Shown here: positions 17,075-26,300 of the stretch, piece by piece
How the letters are laid out: each line of letters starts with the position of its first letter
How positions within the stretch are numbered: position 1 is the stretch's first letter
Assembly (NCBI GenBank): GCA_902496185.1
Contig: CABUZX010000001.1
Span: forward strand, 1 to 64,000
DNA: 64,000 nt
From: an uncultured Subdoligranulum sp.
Lineage (GTDB): Bacteria > Bacillota > Clostridia > Christensenellales > CAG-314
Reading direction: 5' to 3'
Made by a program: the position numbers and the translations under genes
The notes under the pieces: generated by a model
Told to the model about the DNA's origin: nothing
Database searches by the model: none
The model's input: only the letters and a program-made list of their open reading frames with translations

Positions 17075-18509
17075 AAACGTAATGCTTACGAAATTATATA
17101 CTGATTTGTCAAGTATTGCCTCCGAACTTATAGACGTAGTTAAACTTTTTATCAGGGAAGGTCAATTTGAATATTGCGAAATTCCCGAAAAAAGCGATTT
17201 TGTGCACAAATTTATTCGGCAAGGCAATGAAATTACAAACTATTGTTTTTTTTGTGGCGAAGACTATTCAAACGTTTTTACGTTGCCTGAAAATTGTACC
17301 GATATAGAATTAAAAAGATTTGTTAAACGTTATGCAAAATTAAGCGTTTATTTTTGTTGCGTCAAAAAGTTTGGTATTCATATGCCTTGGGGTGCTTTAA
17401 CGGGGATAAGACCTACGAAACTTGCTTGGGAAATTATGCAAGCAGGAAGAGATTTTAAAGATGAATTTAAAAATTTATTTGACGTTTCCGATAAAAAAAT
17501 CGCCTTAGCGGAACAAATATTAAATTTGCAAAAAGACTATCGGTATTCTAATAACAGTAAAATCGATATTTACGTCGGAATACCTTTTTGCTCCTCTAGA
17601 TGTAGCTATTGTTCCTTTACTGGTGGGGAAATCAGCAAAATGCAGAAATACGTTTTGCCTTATTTTGAGACTTTGCAAAAAGAAATCAAAGCAACTTTAC
17701 GTATTGCGCAAGAGGGTGGTTTTAGAGTAAAAAACGTTTATTTTGGCGGAGGTACTCCAACTGCCTTGCCTTTGGAATATCTCGAAAAACTTATTGCTTT
17801 GTTTGACGAGGTTGATAAAGTTGAGTTCACTATTGAAGCAGGGCGACCTGATACGATTTCTCAAGACACCTTTAACGTATTTGCGAACCACAATGTGAAT
17901 AGGATAAGTATCAATCCGCAAACTTTTTCACAAAGAATATTGGATTTGATTGGTAGAAATCATTCGGTCGAAGATATATTTTTGAAATATGAATGGGCAA
18001 AAAAGTATAATTTTTGTATAAATATGGATTTCATTGCAGGATTGCCAACGCAAACTGAAGAGGAATTTGCCAAGGATATGACAACCGTTGTTAATCTTAA
18101 GCCGGATAACGTAACTGTACATACACTTGCTTTAAAAAAAGGTACCCCAATTAAAGAAACCGTAATAGAGGTGGAGTCTGACGGAAAAGTTTCAAATATG
18201 GTGGATTTAGCTTACGAAACTTTGACAAACGCGAGGTATTATCCGTATTATATGTATCGGCAAAAATATATGGCGGATAACGTTGAAAATATTGGTTATT
18301 GCAAAAAAGGTAAACCGAGTTTGTACAATATTGACATAATGGAAGAAACTACTAATATTTTGGCATGCGGTAGTAATTCAATCAGCAAAAAAATATTTTT
18401 TGAACAAAACCGCATAGAGCGAGTTGCGTCTCAAAAAGATTTGCCTACCTATATTCAAACCATAGAGGAAACAATTGCTAAAAAAGAAAAATTGTTTTTA
18501 GGCAAATAA
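17067..18509 (+). CDS. hemZ: HemZ-type radical SAM coproporphyrinogen dehydrogenase-like protein
   Basis: A 480-residue radical SAM protein of the HemN/HemW/HemZ group. The cluster motif CSSRCSYC gives C175, C179 and C182, preceded by the typical IYVGIPF. YFGGGTPTAL, NRISINPQTF and the HemN-like C-terminal part follow. An N-terminal ~165-residue extension with MPWGALTGIRPTKL is characteristic of clostridial HemZ. The name implies oxygen-independent coproporphyrinogen III oxidation, but no other haem gene is in the window and many anaerobes with hemZ lack the pathway, so the biochemical role is uncertain. The ATG at 17067 has GAGG at 17054-17057 and lies inside the previous gene. Confidence 0.88.
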   Translation: MIKNVMLTKLYTDLSSIASELIDVVKLFIREGQFEYCEIPEKSDFVHKFIRQGNEITNYCFFCGEDYSNVFTLPENCTDIELKRFVKRYAKLSVYFCCVKKFGIHMPWGALTGIRPTKLAWEIMQAGRDFKDEFKNLFDVSDKKIALAEQILNLQKDYRYSNNSKIDIYVGIPFCSSRCSYCSFTGGEISKMQKYVLPYFETLQKEIKATLRIAQEGGFRVKNVYFGGGTPTALPLEYLEKLIALFDEVDKVEFTIEAGRPDTISQDTFNVFANHNVNRISINPQTFSQRILDLIGRNHSVEDIFLKYEWAKKYNFCINMDFIAGLPTQTEEEFAKDMTTVVNLKPDNVTVHTLALKKGTPIKETVIEVESDGKVSNMVDLAYETLTNARYYPYYMYRQKYMADNVENIGYCKKGKPSLYNIDIMEETTNILACGSNSISKKIFFEQNRIERVASQKDLPTYIQTIEETIAKKEKLFLGK

Positions 18510-18555
18510 TGCTTAAAAAAAGTAAAAATTAATAATAATTTATTTATATATTTTG

Positions 18556-18584
18556 TTTACAAATTTATTTTTTTATGCTAATAT
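18556..18584 (+). promoter_or_regulatory. Probable sigma-A promoter of rpsO
   Basis: TTTACA (18556-18561) and TAATAT (18579-18584) with 17-bp spacing, leaving a leader of about 75 nt before rpsO. Confidence 0.55.
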
Positions 18585-18590
18585 ACTATT

Positions 18591-18660
18591 TGTCCGAATT
18601 CTGAGTGTTTCGATTCTCCGACGATTTTCTCGGATTTCGGCTTAAAAATAATATGGAGGA
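18591..18660 (+). promoter_or_regulatory. Structured rpsO leader, possible S15 autoregulatory element
   Basis: In the transcribed leader CCGAA (18594-18598) can pair with TTCGG (18636-18640), enclosing an inner hairpin TCCGA/TCGGA (18617-18621 with 18630-18634). GAAT (18596-18599) with ATTC (18613-18616) is an alternative helix. The final GGAGG (18656-18660) follows. S15 is known to bind its own mRNA leader in several phyla; this one is a candidate by position and foldability only. Confidence 0.35.
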
Positions 18661-18666
18661 TTTTTT

Positions 18667-18924
18667 ATGCAAACAAAACAAGAGATTATTGCTAAATTTG
18701 GCAGAAAAGAGGGAGATACCGGTAGTCCGGAAGTTCAAATTGCGTTGCTTACTGCGCGCATTAGTCACCTTACAGAGCACCTTAAGACACACAAAAAAGA
18801 CTTGCACTCAAGACGTGGTTTGTCTCAAATGGTAAGCAAGCGTAGGGGGTTACTTGATTATCTCATGAAAACAGATTTGGAAAGATATAGAAAAATCGTT
18901 GCCGATTTGGGATTAAGAAGATAA
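18667..18924 (+). CDS. rpsO: 30S ribosomal protein S15
   Basis: S15 (85 residues) binds the three-way junction of 16S rRNA and helps nucleate the platform of the small subunit. GDTGSPEVQIALLTARI, LTEHLKTHKKDLHSRRGL and RRGLLDYL are the diagnostic segments, and the length is typical. The ATG has GGAGG 6 nt upstream. As in B. subtilis, pnp follows, here behind a strong terminator. Confidence 0.98.
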   Translation: MQTKQEIIAKFGRKEGDTGSPEVQIALLTARISHLTEHLKTHKKDLHSRRGLSQMVSKRRGLLDYLMKTDLERYRKIVADLGLRR

Positions 18925-18930
18925 CTTTCA

Positions 18931-18965
18931 AAAGGGGTGGGTGTTTTTTCTCACCCCTTTTTTAT
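18931..18965 (+). terminator. Terminator between rpsO and pnp
   Basis: AAAGGGGTG (18931-18939) pairs with CACCCCTTT (18952-18960), followed by further T. pnp starts 29 nt later, so pnp is reached by read-through or an internal promoter. Confidence 0.85.
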
Positions 18966-18993
18966 TGTGATATTGTTAGGAGATGGATATTTT

Positions 18994-21117
18994 ATGAGAG
19001 AATTTAAAATGGAAGAACACGTAATAGGCAATAGAACTTATTACACCTTTGAAACCACAATGGGCGATAAGCCAATGATTGTAGAAATTGGAAAATATTG
19101 CGAACAGTCAAACGGTAGTTGTATAGTTCGTTGCGGTGATACTGCAGTTATGGTAAACGTAACGTTGGCGGCATCCCCGCGCGACGGTATTGATTTTTTC
19201 CCGCTTGGAGTAGATTTTGAGGAAAAAATGTATGCTGTTGGTAAGATTCCGGGCGGTTATAAAAAGAGAGAAGGTCGTCCAAGTGACAAGGCGATTTTGA
19301 TATCTCGTTTGATTGATAGACCCTTACGTCCGTTGTTTCCTAAGGGATTTTTTAACGACGTAGCCGTTGTTGCAACTGCTTTGTCTGTTGAGCCCGATAT
19401 TCAACCTGAAGCTTTTGCAATGATAGGTAGCAGTATTGCATTGTCAATAAGCGATATACCTTTTGCAGGCCCAACGGGAAGCGTTGTAATAGGCATGATT
19501 GATGGCGAATACGTAATTAATCCAAACGCTACGCAAAGAGAAGTTAGCAAGCTTGCATTAAATCTTAGCGGTACAAAAGATGCTATTATGATGGTAGAAG
19601 CAGGCTCTAAAGAAATTTCTGAAGACGAAATGCTTAACGCTATTTTATTTGGTCATGAAGAAATTAAAAAACAATGTGAGTTTATTGATTTTATCGTCTC
19701 AAAGGTCGGCAAGGAAAAGATAGTACCCGTATTGCACGTTGCGCCGGAAGAAATTGATAAGCAAATAAGAAGTTATTCGGATGAGATGGTTGCATATTCT
19801 ATCGATACTTTTGATAGATATGAAAGACAATCACGCGAAGAAGAAGTTAAGGAAAAAGTAAAGGCTCATTTTGAAGAAGCTAATCCAGAAGCCGTGGCAT
19901 GGGTAGGAGACGTTCTTTACAAGATGACTAAGGAAAAGATTCGCGAAAGAATCCTTAACGACGGTATAAGACCTGACGGGCGTAAATCAACCGAAATCAG
20001 ACCGATTTGGTGTGACGTAGGCGTATTGCCTCGCACGCACGGCAGTGGAGTGTTTACTCGTGGTATGACTCAAGCTATGACAATTGCAACCTTGGGGACG
20101 ATCAGTGAAGTTCAAAAATTGGAAAGTTTAGATGATGATATGACCTTTAAAAGATATATGCATCATTACAATATGCCACCGTATTCAACTGGAGAAGCTA
20201 AACCTTTGCGTAGCCCTGGTCGTAGAGAAATAGGTCACGGCGCGTTGTCGGAAAGAGCATTGGAAGCGGTTTTGCCTTCAGAAGAAGAATTTCCTTACGC
20301 TATACGTACAGTAAGTGAAATTTTGAGTAGTAACGGAAGCACAAGTCAAGCAAGTATTTGCGGTAGTACTTTGGCTCTTATGGACGCAGGTGTTCCGATT
20401 AAGGCTCCGGTTGCAGGTATTGCTATGGGACTTATGAAGAGCGAAGATCAATCAAAGGTTGCTATATTAAGCGATATTCAAGGCTTGGAAGATTTCTTCG
20501 GTGATATGGACTTTAAGGTTGCCGGTACAGAACACGGTATTACGGCAATACAGATGGATATCAAAATAAAGGGTATAGACAAACAAATTTTGACTACTGC
20601 TTTGGCTCAAGCAAAAGAAGGCAGAATGCACATTTTGGGCAAAATGAAGGAAGTTATCGCGCAACCGAGAGAACAATTATCTCCGTATGCGCCAAAAATA
20701 ATATCTTTTGCCATTGATCCGGAAAAAATTAGAGAAGTTATCGGTAGTGGCGGTAAAACTATTAACAAGATTATCGAATTGACAGGTGTCAAAATAGATA
20801 TTACTGATGATGGAATGGTATTTATTGCAACTTCCGACGAGGCTATGGCTCAAAAAGCTAAAGATATGGTTATGGCAATTGCTAAAGATCCTGAAGTTGG
20901 TGACGAGTTTGTCGGACAAGTTGTCAGAATACTTGAGTTTGGCGCATTTGTAGAACTTGCCCCAGGCAAAGACGGTATGATTCATATAAGCAAACTTGCC
21001 AAAGAAAGAGTAGAAAAAGTTACTGACGTTGTAAATATCGGCGATACCGTTAAGGTTAAAGTTATAAAAATCGACGAAAAGGGTAGAATTGACTTAAGGC
21101 TTGTAAAAAAGTTATAA
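18994..21117 (+). CDS. pnp: Polyribonucleotide nucleotidyltransferase (PNPase)
   Basis: PNPase (707 residues) degrades RNA phosphorolytically 3' to 5' and works with RNase Y in the Bacillota degradosome. Two RNase PH cores are seen (residues about 15-215 and 310-540, the second with the FFGDMDFKVAGT catalytic loop), joined by a helical domain. A KH domain (DPEKIREVIGSGGKTINKI) and an S1 domain (VGDEFVGQVVRILEFGAFVEL) end the protein. I place the start at the ATG at 18994, about 11 nt after AGGAG. The family N-terminus then begins soon after. An upstream in-frame GTG at 18937 would run into the terminator hairpin. Confidence 0.97.
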   Translation: MREFKMEEHVIGNRTYYTFETTMGDKPMIVEIGKYCEQSNGSCIVRCGDTAVMVNVTLAASPRDGIDFFPLGVDFEEKMYAVGKIPGGYKKREGRPSDKAILISRLIDRPLRPLFPKGFFNDVAVVATALSVEPDIQPEAFAMIGSSIALSISDIPFAGPTGSVVIGMIDGEYVINPNATQREVSKLALNLSGTKDAIMMVEAGSKEISEDEMLNAILFGHEEIKKQCEFIDFIVSKVGKEKIVPVLHVAPEEIDKQIRSYSDEMVAYSIDTFDRYERQSREEEVKEKVKAHFEEANPEAVAWVGDVLYKMTKEKIRERILNDGIRPDGRKSTEIRPIWCDVGVLPRTHGSGVFTRGMTQAMTIATLGTISEVQKLESLDDDMTFKRYMHHYNMPPYSTGEAKPLRSPGRREIGHGALSERALEAVLPSEEEFPYAIRTVSEILSSNGSTSQASICGSTLALMDAGVPIKAPVAGIAMGLMKSEDQSKVAILSDIQGLEDFFGDMDFKVAGTEHGITAIQMDIKIKGIDKQILTTALAQAKEGRMHILGKMKEVIAQPREQLSPYAPKIISFAIDPEKIREVIGSGGKTINKIIELTGVKIDITDDGMVFIATSDEAMAQKAKDMVMAIAKDPEVGDEFVGQVVRILEFGAFVELAPGKDGMIHISKLAKERVEKVTDVVNIGDTVKVKVIKIDEKGRIDLRLVKKL

Positions 21118-21130
21118 TTTAATAAATTTA

Positions 21131-21169
21131 AAAGATAACAAGCCAAAATAGGCTTGTTATCTTTTTTTT
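21131..21169 (+). terminator. Terminator after pnp
   Basis: A perfect 14-bp stem (21131-21144 with 21151-21164, loop of 6) followed by T to 21169. Confidence 0.92.
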
Positions 21170-21180
21170 GTGGGAATATC

Positions 21181-21216
21181 ACACGCTTAAAAATAATATT
21201 ATTTTATGGAGCGTGT
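21181..21216 (+). promoter_or_regulatory. Hairpin overlapping the ylxY ribosome binding site
   Basis: ACACGCT (21181-21187) pairs with AGCGTGT (21210-21216) and AAAATAAT with ATTATTTT inside. GGAG (21208-21211) is partly in the stem, so folding would limit access to the ylxY start. No T tract follows, so it is not a terminator. Confidence 0.45.
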
Positions 21217-21218
21217 AT

Positions 21219-21941
21219 ATGAAAAAGATTTCATCTAAAGTTTTTTGTAACGTTATTTCTAACGTCGTTATCGTTAGTTTGATAGCGTTGGTATTTTGCG
21301 CAGGTTTTGCGTTTAATACTTTATCTACGGCTTTTTTTCAAGATAATACCAAGCCTATTTATCACGGAAATAAAGAAGTCAAAAAAGTTAGTTTAATGAT
21401 TAACGTTTATTGGGGTACTGAGTTTATTGAACCAATGCTGACGACTTTGGATAAATACGACGTAAAAGTTACTTTTTTTGTTGGCGGATCTTGGGTTGCA
21501 AAAAATACCGAAACCTTTTTAAAAATCGTGACGGCAGGACATGAAATCGGCAATCACGGATATTTTCATAAAGATCATGCAAGGCTTGATTATGATGGAA
21601 ATTACAACGAAATTGCCGTTACGCACAAACTTGTAAAAGAGCTTACCGGTATAGAAATGTTCTTATTTGCGCCACCTTCGGGAAGTTTTGCTACAACTAC
21701 TTTAAAAGTTGCGGATGAACTGAATTATCAAACCATAATGTGGAGTAAGGATACAATAGATTGGCGTGATAAAGATGAAAACCTTGTATTGGCACGAGCA
21801 ACAAAAAATTTAGAAAACGGTGATTTGATTTTAATGCATCCAACGCAACATACTTTAAACGCGCTTGAAAATATTCTAATAAAAATAAAACAAAATGAAT
21901 TTTCGGCAGTAAGGGTAAGTGAAAATATAAATTTCCAATAA
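21219..21941 (+). CDS. ylxY: YlxY-like polysaccharide deacetylase-fold protein
   Basis: A 240-residue protein with an N-terminal membrane anchor or signal (residues 12-34) and a NodB-type domain. The place between pnp and an M16 peptidase is exactly that of B. subtilis ylxY. The histidine motif is present (GHEIGNHGYFHKDH, H-x3-H), as are FAPPSG and LMHPT. The first motif, which reads TFDDG in active deacetylases, is INVYWG, with Asn in place of the catalytic and metal-binding Asp. I believe this is a feature of the YlxY subgroup, so the enzyme may be inactive on peptidoglycan or act differently. Sporulation linkage is inferred from the family. Confidence 0.85.
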   Translation: MKKISSKVFCNVISNVVIVSLIALVFCAGFAFNTLSTAFFQDNTKPIYHGNKEVKKVSLMINVYWGTEFIEPMLTTLDKYDVKVTFFVGGSWVAKNTETFLKIVTAGHEIGNHGYFHKDHARLDYDGNYNEIAVTHKLVKELTGIEMFLFAPPSGSFATTTLKVADELNYQTIMWSKDTIDWRDKDENLVLARATKNLENGDLILMHPTQHTLNALENILIKIKQNEFSAVRVSENINFQ

Positions 21942-21951
21942 AGGAGAAACA

Positions 21952-23229
21952 ATGGAAAATTTCAAACAATATATAAATGGTCTAAAACTTTCGGTAAAGC
22001 AAATTACATCTGTTGGTAGTGTGGCTTTGGGGGTAATTGTGGGAGTTGGTAGTTGCCTTGAAACGACTGAAAACAACGGTTATTCGCATATGGTGGAACA
22101 TATGTTGTTTAAAGGTACTAAAAAACGTACGGCAAAACAAATTTCCGAAGAGCTTGACGCGCTTGGCGGAAATTTTAACGCTTTTACGGGCAAGGAGACC
22201 ACTTGCTATTATTGTAAAGTATTGCCTGACAAATTGGACGAAGCTGCAGAACTGTTGAGTGATATTTTTTTTAATGCAACCTTTAACGAAGAGGAGCTTG
22301 AGCGAGAACGTAAAGTTATTTCAGAGGAAATATTTATGGATGAGGATATGCCTGAAGACGTTTGTCATGATTTGCTTGCCGAAGCTTTTTATGGAGAACA
22401 GTCTTTGGGGCAAAAAGTAATAGGTAAGAGTGAAAACGTGGCAAATGCCCATAGTAGTGACTTAATTGCCTTTAAGAAAAAATACTATGTCTCAAATAAT
22501 ACTTGCATTTCCTTCGCCGGCTGTATTGATTTTGCTACTGCAGACGAGATTATTTCAAAATATTTTTTAAATAATTTTGAAGAAAATCAACTTGATTTTA
22601 AAGTGCAGGATATTCAACGCTTTAAACCACAAAATATGTTTTTGTCTCGTATTAAGGAGGTAGAACAAGCGCACGTTGCTATAGCCTTTGAATCAATATC
22701 AGCGGAAAACGAAAATTCTATATCCTTCAAATTGGCAAATATTGTTTTTGGTGGAGGTATGTCGAGTAGATTATTTCAAAAAATAAGAGAAGAAAACGGA
22801 TTGTCTTATTCTGTTTATTCTTCCTTGTCTGCTTACGTAAACAACGGCTATTGGGAATTATACGTCGGTACGTCGCCAAAAAATATAAAAAAAGCGGTAG
22901 ATTTGCTTCTTGAAGAAATTATCCGTTTCGAAAAAGGCGGTTTGACTACGCAGGAAACGGATAGGGCAAAAACACAATTGAAAACTTCGCTTGTTTTTAC
23001 TTGTGAAAATCCATTGTCTCTTATGATATCTTATGGAATATGTTATTTGTTTTTTGATAAATCTTTTGATATGGAAAACAAAATTAAGCAAATTGACAAA
23101 ATAACAGCTTCTTTAGCTACTAAAACTTTATTAGAAACTTTGGATTTTAAAAACTGCTCATCCGTTTACGTCGGTAAAAATTGCAATGATTATCAAGAGC
23201 CCAAAAAGTTTATAAATTTTAATAAATAA
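21952..23229 (+). CDS. M16-family zinc peptidase (MlpA/YmxG-like)
   Basis: A 425-residue pitrilysin-type peptidase. The inverted zinc motif HxxEH is present (H46, E49, H50 in SHMVEHMLF) with the downstream glutamate region SEEIFMDEDMPED, and a second, inactive-type half follows (GGGMSSRLFQKIREENGLSYSVYS). Size and position after ylxY correspond to B. subtilis mlpA. Members process small peptides or signal fragments; the substrate here is unknown. AAGGAG precedes the ATG by 6 nt. Confidence 0.92.
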   Translation: MENFKQYINGLKLSVKQITSVGSVALGVIVGVGSCLETTENNGYSHMVEHMLFKGTKKRTAKQISEELDALGGNFNAFTGKETTCYYCKVLPDKLDEAAELLSDIFFNATFNEEELERERKVISEEIFMDEDMPEDVCHDLLAEAFYGEQSLGQKVIGKSENVANAHSSDLIAFKKKYYVSNNTCISFAGCIDFATADEIISKYFLNNFEENQLDFKVQDIQRFKPQNMFLSRIKEVEQAHVAIAFESISAENENSISFKLANIVFGGGMSSRLFQKIREENGLSYSVYSSLSAYVNNGYWELYVGTSPKNIKKAVDLLLEEIIRFEKGGLTTQETDRAKTQLKTSLVFTCENPLSLMISYGICYLFFDKSFDMENKIKQIDKITASLATKTLLETLDFKNCSSVYVGKNCNDYQEPKKFINFNK

Positions 23230-23254
23230 TTTACTAAAAATCTTAAAATTTAGT

Positions 23255-23283
23255 TTGCATTTATACCATCGATATTGTATAAT
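23255..23283 (+). promoter_or_regulatory. Sigma-A promoter of ftsK inside an inverted repeat
   Basis: TTGCAT (23255-23260) and TATAAT (23278-23283) with 17-bp spacing. The left arm of the inverted repeat 23264-23314 lies in the spacer. Confidence 0.65.
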
Positions 23284-23321
23284 AAGTATTACTTATAGTA
23301 TTTTATCGATGGTAATTTTTT
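23264..23321 (+). terminator. Large inverted repeat with T tract between the M16 gene and ftsK
   Basis: TACCATCGATA (23264-23274) pairs perfectly with TATCGATGGTA (23304-23314). An inner hairpin ATAAGT/ACTTAT (23282-23287 with 23291-23296) sits between them and a T run follows (23316-23321). It would terminate transcripts from upstream. It also overlaps the ftsK promoter and could be an operator. Confidence 0.65.
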
Positions 23322-23345
23322 ACTTATGATTTTTGGAGGAAAATA

Positions 23346-26300
23346 ATGACAACTCAAAATGAACAATCCAAAAATAAATCACAAAAGATAGTTAACGTAT
23401 CTTTGTTGATATTTTTTTCTTTTATTTTTTTATGTTTGGTAACAGGTCTTATTGCGCCTTTATCGAGAATGTTATACGGCGTATTTGGACTTTCGGTTTA
23501 CGGATTGGTTTTGGCGGGAATACTCGTGTGCGTATTAAAATTACTTGGCAAAGAAATATCAATCAAAACAGGTTATTTGATAAACTTTGTTGCTATGTAC
23601 GTGGTAATCGTCTTTTTAGTTCACACCATAACGTCTGCAATTTTTATCAATGAAGGCGTGAGTTTTGGCGAATATCTTTCTAGATGTTACAGGTATCTTA
23701 CAAACGATTATTCTTCCATTACCTTTGGTGGCGCGTTAAGCGGTATTATAGTTTATCCTATTTACAAGACCTTGACTGCATGGGGCGCGTATATATTTTT
23801 GATTTTAGCATTAGTTGTGACAATTTTTGTTTCGACAAACTTTTTTCTTAAGTTTTATTCCGATTCAAGAGAAGATCTATTTTTTATCAAAAAAGCTAAC
23901 GTGGAATCCACAAAAAAAGAATCAAAAAATATTGTTCGCGGGCTCAAATTAAAAAACTCAGAAGCAAAACAAAATAATCAAACTCAAAAACCGATTTCCC
24001 CATTGCCGTTACAGGAGAAGGTAATTTCGCAAAATCCTGTAAATACGACGTACGCTGAAATAAAAACAAAGCCTGAAAGCGATTATCAAAAACCTAAAGG
24101 CGAGCAATCAGAACCTACTTACTCAAACGCATTAGATCTTTTATACGGAAATAAAGGTATTTCTACGGAATCTATTGAAACAAAATATCGTCAGGAAAAT
24201 CAACAGCCTACAAAGTCTGCTTTTGATACTGCTCCAACGGTTTTGTTTGGTTCGTCAACTCAACAAAATTATAATGCTAATAATGCCAATAAGGATTCCA
24301 GCAAGGAAGAAATTTCAAAGGAAATGCTTACCTACTCTCAGAGTTCTCCGCATACCATTAGAGCTAATCCGGTGCAGGGCAAAATTAATACATCTCCGAT
24401 TATTAATAAAGAGTATTTAGAAAAACAAAAGGAAGCTAATCTTAAATCAGAAAAGTCCGACAAAAATATGACTTCATTTGTTTCTCACTCGCCGGTGGTA
24501 TCGACTTTTCCGCAATCTAAAGAATCTTCAACAGAAAATAAATCTTCTCAAGACGACGTATTTATGGTGGTTGATGCTTCGCAAGTTAATGATGGATTGA
24601 CTGAAAATAAACCCGTTACACCGTCTATTGGCGCAAACGTTTCAAAAGACTCAAAATTTGAAATTAAATCCACTTTGTCTGATTTTGAAAACTATTCTGA
24701 TGATGAAAAGATAACTGAAAAATTTGATGACAATAATTATGAAGTTAAGAATATTGAGCCGGATGAAAGAACTATAGTTACAATTAAGGAAGTTGTTCCT
24801 GATGAAGAAACAAAAGAGGATAATATAATTAACGAAGATTTGATTTTGGAAGATAGTTCACCTGAGATTATTGAAGAAACTGCTTATTTAGATAATAATC
24901 CACAGGAAGAAAATTTAGTCGAACAATCCCAAACTACTATTCAGCCTATAGCTTCTCAAATACGCGTTAAACCCGGCTTTACTTCTAAATTTGATAAGGA
25001 AGAAAAGAAAGAGGAAGAAGATGAGCTTATTATTTATCCGCCTTATAATGCGCCGGATTATAACTTGTTGGATCCTTCCCCAATGGTAATAAGCGTAACG
25101 AGAGAAGAGTGTGAACGCAATCGTGAAAGGATAGAAAATACTTTGGAAGAATTTAAAATTCCTGCAAAAGTAGTTAACGTCGTTATGGGACCAACTATTA
25201 CGCGTTATGAACTTTCTATTGGGCCGGGGGTGTCGGTAAACCGTTTGCAACCTTTAGCAAATGACGTTGCTGTAAGACTCGCAGTTGAAAAAGTACGTTG
25301 GGAAGTGCCTATTCCCGGTAAGGAGTTAGTTGGACTTGAAGTGCCCAACAAAACAGCGTCAAAAGTGCCAATTAAAGAAATTCTTGCTTCTAACGAATTT
25401 CAATCAGCCAAAGGTGAGTTGTCTTTTGCCGTAGGTATTGATATAAATGGTAGAAGAATTGTTTCGAATATTGCCGAAATGCCACATATGCTGGTTGCTG
25501 GTGGTAGTGGTAGTGGTAAATCAGTCGCTTTAAATTCTCTTATTATAAGTTTATTGTATAAATATTCTCCCGAACAACTCCGTTTGGTTTTGGTTGATCC
25601 CAAATTAGTCGAATTTATTGCCTACGAAGATTTGCCTCATTTGTTAATTAACGAAGTTATTTCAGAACATGACAAAATTTTGTCAATGTTTAGATGGTTA
25701 ATTGATGAAATGGAGAGAAGGTATAAATTATTGCGTGGTGCAGGCGTTGTCGATGTGTCTAATTACAATAAAGTTATCGATCATCGCAGGGTTCAACGCT
25801 TGCCACGAATAGTTGTTATTGTTGATGAATTGGCGGACCTTATGACTTCTAATGCAAAAGCCGATTTAGAACAATATATAATGAAATTGAGCGCAAAGGC
25901 GCGTGCGGCGGGTATTCATCTCGTATTGGCAACTCAACGTCCCAGTGTAAACGTTATTAACGGAACTATTAAAAACAATTTCGGTTGGAGAATGGCGTTA
26001 AAGGTGGGTTCAAATACAGACTCTAAAACAATTCTCGATACGGGTGGCGCAGAAAAATTGCTTGGCAAGGGTGATATGTTGTTTAAAATGGATACTTCGC
26101 CGGATCCAATCAGACTTCAAGGAACCTATATTGACAAGAGGGAAGTTGACGCAGTCGTGGATTATATCAAAAATAATAATGATAGCTTTTACTCTAAATC
26201 TGCTGAAAAACGTATTTTGAAAGCTTCTGCAAATCCAAACGATATTTTGGGTGGTGGAAATTCAGATACGCAGTATGACCCTGAATTTTTAAATGCTTTA

